64,000 nucleotides of DNA from assembly GCA_020002185.1 (NCBI GenBank), contig CM034543.1, positions 7,302,000-7,365,999 on the forward strand. The letters run 5' to 3'. This stretch comes from Paraescarpia echinospica (Eukaryota; Annelida; Polychaeta; Sabellida; Siboglinidae). The notes under the pieces are model-generated. The model saw only the letters and a program-made list of their open reading frames with translations. It did not search any database and was not told where the DNA came from. Position 1 is the stretch's first letter, and each line of letters begins with the position of its first letter. The translations under genes were made by a program, and so were the position numbers. Positions 9,401 to 16,950 of the stretch are shown here, one piece after another.

Positions 9401-11506
9401 ATAGTGATCTGTGCCCACTGTTTTATTATAGTGATCTGTACCCACTGTTTTGTTATAGTGATCTGTGCCCACTGTTCTATTATTGTGATCTGTGCCCACT
9501 GTTCTGCTATAGTGATCTGTACCCGCTGTTTTGTTATAGTGATCTGTACCCGCTGTTTTGTTATAGTGATCTGTGCCCACTGTTTTATTATAGTGATTTG
9601 TACCCACTGTTTTGTTATAGTAATCTGTGCCCACTGTTTTATTATTGTGATCTGTTCTCAGTGTTCTGCTATACTAATCTGTACCCACTGTTTTATTATA
9701 ATGATCTGTACCCACTGTTCTGTTATAGTAATCTGTGCCCACTGTTCTGTTATAGTGATCTGTGCCCAATGTTTTATTACAGTGATCTGTGCCCAGTGTT
9801 CTGCTATAGTGATCTGTACCCACTGTTCTGTTATAGTGATCTGTGCTCACTGTTCTGTTATAGTAATCTGTACCCACTGTTCTGTTACAGTGATCTGTAC
9901 CCACTGTTTTGCTATAGTGATCTGTACCCACTGTTCTGTTATAGTGATCTGTGCCCAGTGTTCTGCTATAGTGATCTGTACCCACTGTTCTGTTATAGTG
10001 ATCTGTACCCGCTATTCAAGCCTGGAGCGTCCTCCCTAAGTGGCGCTTGCATCAGAGCCCATGTTTCGCTGACACCACGTGCGAGTGGCTACCAACTTGA
10101 TGATGAGGTTAGACCAGTATCTGATATTTATTAAGTCTTCAATTATTGTGCTTGTGATTTGTTTAAATTTGGTAAAAGCCATAATTGTTTACCAATTTTC
10201 TTAGATGTTGTTTTAAGCCATGATTATTAATATAATAAAATCATACATTATACTTTGTGAAACATTTGTAATGACGATATGATTACTTTTAATTTTTCAA
10301 ATTGGTCAGTGGGAATATTCTGAAAGTGATGTACAGATTTATTTTTGTTCTGCATATTTTTTAGCATACTTGTGCTGAATTTCTAATAAAATAATTTTTT
10401 GGTAAATATTTGCTATTAATGTTTTTTCCAGAGATAGTTATCCTTTTTATTTATTATTTTATTATATTACTGTTTAAGCCTGTAAATTATGTCAATTTTT
10501 TTTTTTTTTCAGTCTGAAGATGAATCTGGCATGTACATACCAGGAAAGGACGAAAGCAAAGCAAAAAAGACATCGCCAAAGAAAAAACTCGGGCTAAGCA
10601 GTGATAAAAAAGATGATTTGCTGCCAGTAGATCCAGAGGAGACATTCTTGGTGCATGTTAGCATTGAGAGGGCGCTTCATTTGCCCTGGGTGGCAGAAGG
10701 CGGGTAAGTGGTGGATTCTCCCCACTTAAAGCAGCTTCCTTAGCTCATTTGTCCGTTGCAAATCCGGTTCTTTTATGTCCAGACGTAGGCTGTGTTAATA
10801 GCTTAAGTGATATGTGCAGTCTAAAAAGTGCACTTTTTAATCATCTAAAGATTATTTTGGTCGTTATATCTGGTATCTTGTGAAACTCAATTGCCCTGCC
10901 AACATTTAACACCAATCCTACTTGATGACAATAAAACACGTGCATCACTTTCTTCCATTGACATTGCACCATAACCTTTCCCAAATACTTCCACGTCATC
11001 AGCAACTGTCTCTGTCTAGTTAAAACTTGTAGCCATCCTTTTGAGGTGAATTGGTGGCATAAACACTCGCTCGAAAAAAGCAAACTTGTCACGTGAGCAA
11101 ACCAGCCGTGAGTTTCAGCCTGGCCAAACTTTGATGAGGCAGTAACCATGTGCTTGGTTGAATCGTCATTTCCTAACTCAACTCCTATGACTAATTTAGA
11201 ACCAGCATGGTCGCAATTAATTTTATAGTTTGTCTGTTAGTTTCACCAAAGCAATATAAAAATGCATTTCTAAATGATTGTCACTCGTGCTTTTTAGCTC
11301 ATTTAAACATAAATAAAAGAACCGATACTCGTAATTCCATCTGTCACCACAGCGAAGACGTCCCGCCAAGCTGCTATGTATCGTACCAGACGAGCAATGA
11401 AAGTGGCACCACCTATACAGATGTCTACAAGGCGAACGACGACCCAGTGTGGAAGCATGAACATGATGCGAGATTTCACCGGGACCTTCTTACACAGGCC
11501 AACAAG
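977..11506 (+). CDS. C2CD3: C2CD3 (C2 domain-containing protein 3), partial gene, nine exons
   Basis: C2CD3 acts at the distal tip of centrioles. It promotes centriole elongation and assembly of distal appendages, and so is needed for primary cilia. The exons are 977-1157, 3105-3233, 4311-4532, 5252-5392, 6531-6642, 7140-7298, 9999-10107, 10513-10703 and 11353-11506. All introns are GT-AG; exit phases are 1,1,1,1,2,2,0,2,0, and the join is 1398 nt (466 codons) with no stop. Identification rests on family blocks in the right order: AEVTFDLWHQ, TGINGWYPV, VVGGLELSLKFGHHDD, CYVRYKFYDR, WYLREERLEVQVW, IGSAYIDLSSL, YPLFKPGASSLSG and SIERALHLPW then SCYVSYQTS. Together these cover three successive C2 domains in the second half of the protein. 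Both ends are missing: earlier exons lie left of the window, and the end of the last C2 domain is not found before the N gap. The introns carry many minisatellites. Confidence 0.9.
1158..1570 (+). other. C2CD3 intron 1, first part
   Basis: AT-rich intronic sequence with no recognisable element before the 50-bp array. Confidence 0.6.
1571..2234 (+). repeat. 50-bp minisatellite, 13 copies plus 14 bp
   Basis: Thirteen nearly identical 50-bp units start catttgccaaggtagggtat and end gatctgtca or catctgtca, followed by a 14-bp partial unit. Copies differ mainly at one base: CACGTGATC versus CACGTCATC. In copies 2-13 that base runs G,G,G,C,C,C,G,G,G,C,C,C (copy 9 also has T for C nearby), so the array is two 300-bp six-unit blocks. 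The G form makes a CACGTG palindrome. It lies in C2CD3 intron 1. Confidence 0.97.
2235..2879 (+). other. C2CD3 intron 1, no recognisable feature
   Basis: Mixed-composition intronic sequence with a short GAAGAAGAAG run near 2785. No coding similarity was seen. Confidence 0.5.
2880..3045 (+). mobile_element. diverged CR1-like LINE 3' ORF2 fragment
   Basis: Segments such as agctatgaaaatattga (about 2890) and gtggaacagattatct (about 3013), in this order and spacing, match the 3' end of ORF2 in the CR1-like LINEs at 36296-36640 and, in reverse, at 43.6-43.9 and 45.6-45.85 kb. The similarity is weak but collinear. It sits about 60 bp upstream of the exon at 3105. Confidence 0.5.
3105..3233 (+). 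CDS. C2CD3: C2CD3 exon b
   Basis: The acceptor is aactttgtag ending at 3104 and the donor is gtgagta at 3234. Phase is 1 in and 1 out. It encodes a linker and then GDVLLGSVTVALCGLLTHKTG, the last strands of the C2 domain begun in exon a. Joined to exon c it gives the conserved TGINGWYPV. Confidence 0.88.
3258..3640 (+). repeat. compound tetranucleotide tract (TGGC)n / (TGTC)n / (ATCC)n
   Basis: A (GGCT/TGGC)n run starts about 25 bp after the exon b donor. It passes into a long (TGTC)n run at about 3348-3440, then imperfect CTGC, TATGGCTG and ATCC repeats to about 3640. Open frames through it are low-complexity artefacts. Confidence 0.95.
3641..4310 (+). other. C2CD3 intron 2, remainder
   Basis: AT-rich intron. 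A 40-bp exon-like segment at 4171-4210 has good splice borders but breaks the frame, so it is not called. The acceptor for exon c is ctctcacttcag. Confidence 0.6.
4311..4532 (+). CDS. C2CD3: C2CD3 exon c
   Basis: The acceptor ctcacttcag ends at 4310 and the donor is gtaggg at 4533. Phase is 1 in and 1 out. It encodes GINGWYPVNLPAVGWD, a variable stretch, then VVGGLELSLKFGHHDD and EQAARGVGW. These are highly diagnostic C2CD3 blocks between the two C2 domains. The exon is CG-rich compared with its introns. Confidence 0.93.
4533..5125 (+). repeat. decayed ~30-bp minisatellite in intron 3
   Basis: An irregular tandem array built from ggtaattgaccagg, gggtactaaacaaaag and gtccatcaaccaagg modules. 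It starts within about 10 bp of the exon c donor and is interrupted at 4974-5036 by a SINE/LINE tail fragment. Units vary in length and order. Confidence 0.9.
4974..5036 (-). mobile_element. SINE/LINE 3'-tail fragment inside the intron 3 array
   Basis: On the minus strand it reads GTAAAGTGCTAAGAACGC, then a TATGGCGCTATATAAAAT block and a run of ATT triplets. It resembles the 3' tail of the SINEs at 421-757 and 11590-11935 (GTAAAG...GCTTT...CGCT.TATAAGAACTTA). It interrupts the surrounding minisatellite, so it inserted after the array formed. Confidence 0.55.
5252..5392 (+). CDS. C2CD3: C2CD3 exon d
   Basis: The acceptor is ctccttccag ending at 5251 and the donor is gtaggt at 5393. Phase is 1 in and 1 out. 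It encodes the start of the next C2 domain: VAVAVDLACFPLQNALVVG, then ARCYVRYKFYDR. The phase-1 A joins exon e to continue the conserved YDR-x-A-x-C block. Confidence 0.9.
5393..6530 (+). other. C2CD3 intron 4
   Basis: Contains a LINE tail fragment (about 5690-5860). Two imperfect repeats at about 6235-6300 and 6325-6375 share tctgatgtcaagatccgagacagc-like text in pieces. Nothing else is recognised. Confidence 0.6.
5690..5860 (+). pseudogene. RTE-like LINE C-terminal fragment
   Basis: The + strand encodes MQCSLTGGLLRSRMRWAGHL then ARMDAEKMAKKA. This is the typical LTG-LL-x-R-RMRWAGHL-x-RM tail that follows the RT domain in RTE-like LINEs. No catalytic core is present. It is the same class of tail as the minus-strand piece at 103-333. 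Confidence 0.65.
6531..6642 (+). CDS. C2CD3: C2CD3 exon e
   Basis: The acceptor is ttgcttgtag ending at 6530 and the donor is gtcagtg at 6643. Phase is 1 in and 2 out. It encodes N-AVCSKLLPLDQTEEDYM, then SRTLVVPGSAPFTW. An alternative acceptor at 6483 would add 16 codons but would not match the phase of exon d's strong donor, so 6531 is preferred. This choice also gives the family's YDR-x-A-x-C spacing. Confidence 0.85.
6680..7137 (+). repeat. decayed GTGACA/TTGTGGTGA minisatellite in intron 5
   Basis: Irregular short units such as gtgacactggtgacattgtg fill almost the whole intron between exons e and f and run to within a few bases of the exon f acceptor. Confidence 0.9.
7140..7298 (+). CDS. 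C2CD3: C2CD3 exon f
   Basis: The acceptor is gtatgtgccag ending at 7139 and the donor is gtcagt at 7299. Phase is 2 in and 2 out. It encodes YLREERLEVQVWVTYTS and then DKLIGSAYIDLSSLAD, the strands of a C2 domain that include the conserved W-Y/F-REERLEVQ block. The phase-2 AG pairs with the T opening exon g to give Ser. Confidence 0.92.
7385..9998 (+). repeat. 27-bp minisatellite, about 97 copies, abutting a coding exon
   Basis: Each unit can be read tgatctgtacccactgttct followed by gttatag. Units vary mainly at gtacc/gtgcc, ccact/ccgct and ttctg/tttta. Because 27 is a multiple of three, two sense and two antisense frames stay open for hundreds of codons; these are not genes. The array fills C2CD3 intron 6 and ends at the acceptor of the exon at 9999. 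The first 20 bases of that exon (tgatctgtacccgctattca) are themselves a repeat unit. Occasional 24- and 26-bp units occur near 7835-7866. Larger blocks of several units recur, implying block duplication. Confidence 0.98.
9999..10107 (+). CDS. C2CD3: C2CD3 exon g
   Basis: The acceptor ctgttatag is the last copy of the 27-bp array; the donor is gttaga at 10108. Phase is 2 in and 0 out. It encodes SDLYPLFKPGASSLSG, with the S split between exons, and then ACIRAHVSLTPRASGYQ. The family has an SG-x-YPLF...NLSGA block at this point, so the YPLF codons that resemble the repeat are genuine coding sequence. Choosing any earlier repeat unit as acceptor would lengthen the protein by multiples of nine residues. 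Confidence 0.85.
10108..10512 (+). other. C2CD3 intron 7
   Basis: AT-rich intron of about 400 bp with no repeat array. It ends in a long T run before the acceptor ttttttcag. Confidence 0.75.
10513..10703 (+). CDS. C2CD3: C2CD3 exon h
   Basis: The acceptor is tttttttttcag ending at 10512 and the donor is gtaagtg at 10704. Phase is 0 in and 2 out. It encodes an acidic then lysine-rich linker (SEDESGMYIPGKDESKAKK) followed by ETFLVHVSIERALHLPW, the first strand of the next C2 domain. Confidence 0.93.
10704..11352 (+). other. C2CD3 intron 8
   Basis: About 650 bp of ordinary intron. No repeat or mobile element was recognised. Confidence 0.7.
11353..11506 (+). CDS. C2CD3: C2CD3 exon i
   Basis: The acceptor is tgtcaccacag ending at 11352 and the donor is gtgttg at 11507. 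Phase is 2 in and 0 out. It encodes GEDVPPSCYVSYQTSNESG, then YTDVYKANDDPVWKHEHDA and LLTQANK, the middle strands of the C2 domain with the N-D-DPVW block. The family continues with a TLxFKVWHK-type strand, which must come from a downstream exon. Confidence 0.92.
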
Positions 11507-11589
11507 GTGTTGTATCTACATGCACGCATGCACGCATGCACGCACATGTGTTATTATTTGTTATTAGTTGGCACGAATACTATGGTCAT

Positions 11590-11935
11590 TTGTGGAGAGC
11601 AGTGACTAGAGTGACGGACTCTCTATCAAGAGAACCTCGGTTCGAATACTACTGAATATTTGGCAAGTTCATTCACTCTGTGTTGCTACAGTTCACTCAG
11701 CTACATGAATGAGTACCTGGTTATATACAGTGGTGGATATTTGTGTACAGTTAGTCTTTAGTTAGGCAAATTAAATGCAGTGTGACAAATTAATTGCAGT
11801 ATGGCTGAATGCTTCCCCGAGAATGAGATGGTGCTCAATTGAACAGATCTGCCAGGCAGTAAAGGGTAAAGCGCTTTGAGCAGTCCTAAGGTCTCGATAC
11901 TGCGCTGTATAAGAACTTATCCTTATTGGTATGTA
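11590..11935 (+). mobile_element. tRNA-derived SINE, near full length
   Basis: Same family as the minus-strand copy at 421-757. It has a tRNA-like head with B box GGTTCGAATAC near 11640, a body with cagttcactcagctacatga, and a tail gtaaagcgctttgagcag ... gcgctgtataagaactta. It lies in intron 9 of C2CD3. Confidence 0.75.
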
Positions 11936-12605
11936 CGTGCATGCGAGCGTGCGTGCGAGCGAGCGTGCGTGCGTGTGAGCGAGCGTGCGTGCGAGTGTGT
12001 GTGCAAGTAATAAATGTAGTAACATGTACACTTCTACTAGACAAATCAGACACACACTAGCCTCGTTGATAATATATCTTACACACACGCATGCATGAAC
12101 AAACACACACACACACACAGAACACACACACACAGAACACACACACCACAACACATACAGAGAACACATACGCACAGAACACACACACCACAACACACAC
12201 ACCACAACACACACATAGAACACACACGCACCACAACACACACAGAGAACACACACGCACCACAACACACACAGAGAACACACACGCACCCTAACACACA
12301 CAGAGAACACACACACACACCACAACACACACAGAGAACACACATGCACCACAACACACACAGAGAACACACACACCACAACACACACAGAGAACACACA
12401 CGCACCACAACACACACAGAGAACACACACGCACCCTAACACACACAGAGAACACACACACACCACAACACACACAGAGAACACACACGCACCACAACAC
12501 ACACAGAGAACACACACGCACCACAACACACACAGAGAACACACACGCACCCTAACACACACAGAGAACACACACACACACCACAACACACACAGAGAAC
12601 ACACA
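11936..12605 (+). repeat. GTGC/CGAG tract and CA-rich minisatellite up to the gap
   Basis: A gcgtgcgagcgagcgtgcgt-type tract (11938-12005) is followed after a short unique piece by units of about 28 bp built from acacacagagaacacacac and gcaccacaac. The array continues into the N run, so its true length is unknown. Confidence 0.95.
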
Positions 12606-13605
12606 NNNNNNNNNNNNNNNNNNNNNNNNNNNNNNNNNNNNNNNNNNNNNNNNNNNNNNNNNNNNNNNNNNNNNNNNNNNNNNNNNNNNNNNNNNNNNNN
12701 NNNNNNNNNNNNNNNNNNNNNNNNNNNNNNNNNNNNNNNNNNNNNNNNNNNNNNNNNNNNNNNNNNNNNNNNNNNNNNNNNNNNNNNNNNNNNNNNNNNN
12801 NNNNNNNNNNNNNNNNNNNNNNNNNNNNNNNNNNNNNNNNNNNNNNNNNNNNNNNNNNNNNNNNNNNNNNNNNNNNNNNNNNNNNNNNNNNNNNNNNNNN
12901 NNNNNNNNNNNNNNNNNNNNNNNNNNNNNNNNNNNNNNNNNNNNNNNNNNNNNNNNNNNNNNNNNNNNNNNNNNNNNNNNNNNNNNNNNNNNNNNNNNNN
13001 NNNNNNNNNNNNNNNNNNNNNNNNNNNNNNNNNNNNNNNNNNNNNNNNNNNNNNNNNNNNNNNNNNNNNNNNNNNNNNNNNNNNNNNNNNNNNNNNNNNN
13101 NNNNNNNNNNNNNNNNNNNNNNNNNNNNNNNNNNNNNNNNNNNNNNNNNNNNNNNNNNNNNNNNNNNNNNNNNNNNNNNNNNNNNNNNNNNNNNNNNNNN
13201 NNNNNNNNNNNNNNNNNNNNNNNNNNNNNNNNNNNNNNNNNNNNNNNNNNNNNNNNNNNNNNNNNNNNNNNNNNNNNNNNNNNNNNNNNNNNNNNNNNNN
13301 NNNNNNNNNNNNNNNNNNNNNNNNNNNNNNNNNNNNNNNNNNNNNNNNNNNNNNNNNNNNNNNNNNNNNNNNNNNNNNNNNNNNNNNNNNNNNNNNNNNN
13401 NNNNNNNNNNNNNNNNNNNNNNNNNNNNNNNNNNNNNNNNNNNNNNNNNNNNNNNNNNNNNNNNNNNNNNNNNNNNNNNNNNNNNNNNNNNNNNNNNNNN
13501 NNNNNNNNNNNNNNNNNNNNNNNNNNNNNNNNNNNNNNNNNNNNNNNNNNNNNNNNNNNNNNNNNNNNNNNNNNNNNNNNNNNNNNNNNNNNNNNNNNNN
13601 NNNNN
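12606..13605. other. assembly gap, 1000 N
   Basis: Exactly 1000 undetermined bases. The round number may be a placeholder, so distance and possibly linkage across it are uncertain. The two sides carry different tandem arrays. Confidence 1.
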
Positions 13606-14450
13606 TTCTCACCCTCCTTCTCACTCACCTACTCACCCTCCTTCTCACTCACCCTCCTTTTTATTCACCTTCTCACCCTCCTTCTCACTCACCTTCACAC
13701 TCACCTTCTCACCCTCCTTCTCATCCTCATTTGCACCCTCCTTCTCACTCTCTTTCTCACCTTCATTCTCACCCTCCTTCTCACTCACCCTACTTCTCAC
13801 TCACCTACTCACCCTCCTTCTCACTCACCTTCTCACCCTCCTTCTCACTCACCTTCTCACTCACCTTCTCACCCTTCTTCTCACCCTCCTTCTCACTCAC
13901 CTACTCACCCTCCTTCTTACTCACCTTCTCACCCTCCTTCTCACTCACCTTTTCACTCACCTTCTCACCCTCCTTCTCACCCTCCTTCTCACTCACCTAC
14001 TCACCCTCTTTCTCACTCACCCTCCTTCTCATTCACCTTCTCACCCTCCTTCTCACTCACCTTCTCACCCTCCTTTGCACCCTCCTTCTCACTCTCTTTC
14101 TCACCCTCCTTCTCACTCACCTTCTCACTCACCTTCTCACCCTTCTTCTCACCCTCCTTCTCACTCACCTACTCACCCTCCTTCTTACTCACCTTCTCAC
14201 CCTCCTTCTCACTCACCTTTTCACTCACCTTCTCACCCTCCTTCTCACCCTCCTTCTCACTCACCTACTCACCCTCTTTCTCACTCACCCTCCTTCTCAT
14301 TCACCTTCTCACCCTCCTTCTCACTCACCTTCTCACCCTCCTTTGCACCCTCCTTCTCACTCTCTTTCTCACCGTCATTCTCACCCTCCTTCTCACTCAC
14401 CTTCTCACCCTCCTTCTCACTCACCCTCCTTCTCACCCTCCTTCCTCCTC
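13606..14450 (+). repeat. pyrimidine-rich CTCACC minisatellite with 268-bp higher-order period
   Basis: Built from ttctcaccctcc and ttctcactcacc modules of about 12 bp. Landmarks recur 268 bp apart: acccttcttc at 13871 and 14139, tttgcaccctcc near 14074 and 14342, ctcacctactcaccctcttt in both blocks. The + strand is almost free of G. Long open frames here are artefacts. Confidence 0.95.
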
Positions 14451-14459
14451 TACCAGCAG

Positions 14460-14502
14460 TGAAGATACACGCCTGATACTATACGTGGCGCATACAACCA
14501 AG
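14460..14502 (+). CDS. possible further C2CD3 exon (weak)
   Basis: A very pyrimidine-rich tract ending ctaccagcag precedes 14460, and a gtggtc donor could follow 14502. In the frame starting at 14461 it reads EDTRLILYVAHTTK. This is vaguely like the expected TLxFKVWHK strand. It does not fit the phase of the preferred donor at 11507; it would need a weaker donor at 11509. Treat as a lead only. Confidence 0.2.
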
Positions 14503-16220
14503 GTGGTCGCCACCAGATCTTCATCTTACGTACTGTCGACACTGGTTTCATGTGGCTGCGTGAAAAGCACTGGAAATGCAATAAAGCAAATATTCAGTTC
14601 ATAGCTCTGCGCTTACAGCACCTTATTAATGGGGCGATCTCCAGCCGTTAGCGTGATAACTACGTGGAGAAATTATAAAAATTCGGTAATAATACATCAC
14701 ATTGATGACACTTCACATGTGTCTGTGTAGTTGCTCACACACGCTACAACTCTCAATGTATAATTTAATTTATTGATAAGCATGTTTCTTTATGCTCTTT
14801 TTCAGTTTTCAATGTCGCTATGTTTAACACGTATTTGGTACAATGGTCAATTAAACATAAATACTATAACTAACTAGTGTTAACTTGTCATAAGAGTAGA
14901 TGGCAGAAAGTCATAAGCAAAGTTAAGTATGGAGTAACGTGAAGTAATTCTATCATACAGTTTTGGTCATGATCGATCATGATGAAATTACTGTTTAATT
15001 ACATGATAGGTGTGGCACCTTTGGGAAGAGCATTCAGTTACTTTCCAGCCCTGCCTCATTTACAAATCGTTGTCAGATTTGTATTTATAAAAGGACTACT
15101 ATATATTCGTGTTATGCTTGTTGCATTAAGCAAACAAAATTACACGAATGCTGTAATTCCAAGCAACTGTATTTCACACCTCTATGCTACGAGCTTCTTT
15201 AAACAAACGTTGTAGCAGAAACTCCCATGATGGGAGAGGTTCAGTTATTTGGCATATAACTCAAATATGGAGTAATTTACATAATCTAGTTCATGCATGA
15301 TGTCATGACACCACTGTTGCATAATTACTTGTTATCTATGACATAATTGAGAAGAGTATTAATGATCTGTAGTGAATGTAACTGTGTTGAATACTGAGGT
15401 TTTAACCGACATCTAAACAGATTGTTTAATAAGCACAATTGAACTACACTTGTTCAAAGGCCGGGTGTTCTGTGTGTACGCAGTAGCAGTGAAGTCAATG
15501 TATCCGATAATAGTAATATTTAAGGTTTATATATCCAGTTGTGAACAATCGTAGCGGTGTGCTAAGATAAACCATCCTGAGAAGCGTTAATGACAATTTC
15601 ATACATAGTTTGTGTAGTTTTTCAATGTATTAGAAAATGGGAAACGTCGGGATTTTTACACTAGGAATGTGACAAGAAAATGGAAGACTCGGAATAAATA
15701 ACAAAATGTCAACGATATGTCCAGTAACACCTGTCCATACAGCAAACTTCGCAATATGGCCGTTGTGGCCAGCTTACTGCTATGGACAAGTAGTGGACAA
15801 TACAATCTAGCAAATTGGCACTTTCAAAAAAATTCCGTTCTATACAGATTTTCATTATCGTAGGCGTGTCCATGGGGGCCTGGGAGGCACGTGCCCTTAG
15901 ACTTTTTTAATTTGGCCGCAATATGCCTGCGCTAGAGTAACGTGCCCACTAGACCTGTTGAATGTGTCCCCAGAACTTCGGGAAAATGTCGAGCTGAGCC
16001 TCAACTAGGGTGCAATCGGAGGTTTGTCCCCCCCCCAAAGACTACCCTCTCTGGCACCGCCCTGATTATGGACAGCTGTCCGCTAAAGGCAGGTTTCGCT
16101 GTAGTCCGAGTAACTACAACAGAATCCGCGTTTCCCTAAGTTTCTTCATCGTGGAGAAATAGTTTCCTCTCGTTCCTCCCAGAAAGAACTTGGAACACAC
16201 GCCCATTTATATATATATAA
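14503..16220. other. non-coding stretch, nothing recognised
   Basis: AT-rich sequence without recognisable exons. Around 15860-16060 there is a G/C-rich patch with a poly-C run (ggtttgtccccccccc). It is reminiscent of the repeat pieces at 57.5 and 62.3 kb (gggtgcaat-x-ggaggttt), so part of this may be an old repeat end. Confidence 0.5.
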
Positions 16221-16292
16221 GTACTTCCCCACTACAGTGTGGAAGTACTTCCCCACTACAGTGTGGAAATACTTCGCCACTACAGTGTGGAA
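16221..16292 (+). repeat. 24-bp tandem repeat, three copies
   Basis: Units of 24 bp begin gtacttccccactacagtgt. Each contains the inverted motif CCACTACAGTGTGG. Two units are identical; the third has two substitutions. Confidence 0.95.
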
Positions 16293-16950
16293 GTATGTTT
16301 TTCACGTTTAATGTAGCATTCTGTGTTATACTCCATTCTTGTTTTCAGAAATTTGTATTGGCTGTATGCATTGTAGAACATTAATAATGACACTTAAGTT
16401 TACTCAATACTATAATTAACGGTAAAATAAAAAACATTAATAAACAATGTCTAAAGAACGCGAACGTAAAATTCGTTTAGTTTCTATGAATGTTAACCAT
16501 ATATGGCTCTCTTTCCAGCTGTGTTCCACTTTAGGAAATTAATCCAGTCACGGATGAATTGTTCCAGTGGTGCGCAATTCATTCGAAAGAGGGCGCCACC
16601 CTATTTCACAATTCCACTAAAACACTCGAACGAACTTGCATAACGCATCTCTCTAAAGCAGTGTTTCTCAAACTTTTTTGCTCTACAACCCCTTTTTCAG
16701 ACAATCATCACAACGGCCCCCACCAACCATAATAAACCTAAAATAACCAATGTTTACTCTCAAGTCTAAAAGCCAGTTAGAGATGAATGCACTTTTATTT
16801 GAAGTCGTATTTAAAACGTGCCGCTGTTAATCAAATAGGTGACGCTGCAAAACACCAACAAGCTTCATGATTGTGAATTAATAACTGCACAACACCAATA
16901 AGTTTACTTACTTAAACTTAGAAGCTCCCGCGTCATCCGACGCTTGACGT

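Noticed and set aside
7403..10039. An 878-codon open frame (and 762-codon and antisense frames) as a giant repetitive protein gene
   Set aside because: The frames are a by-product of a 27-bp repeat without stops in several frames. Most of the stretch is C2CD3 intron; only the end at 9999-10107 is exon.
11771..13624. A 617-codon minus-strand open frame
   Set aside because: It runs through the N gap and CA-rich repeats; most of it is undetermined or low complexity.
13731..14476. Open frames encoding S/F/L/P/T-rich repeats
   Set aside because: Artefacts of the CTCACC minisatellite.
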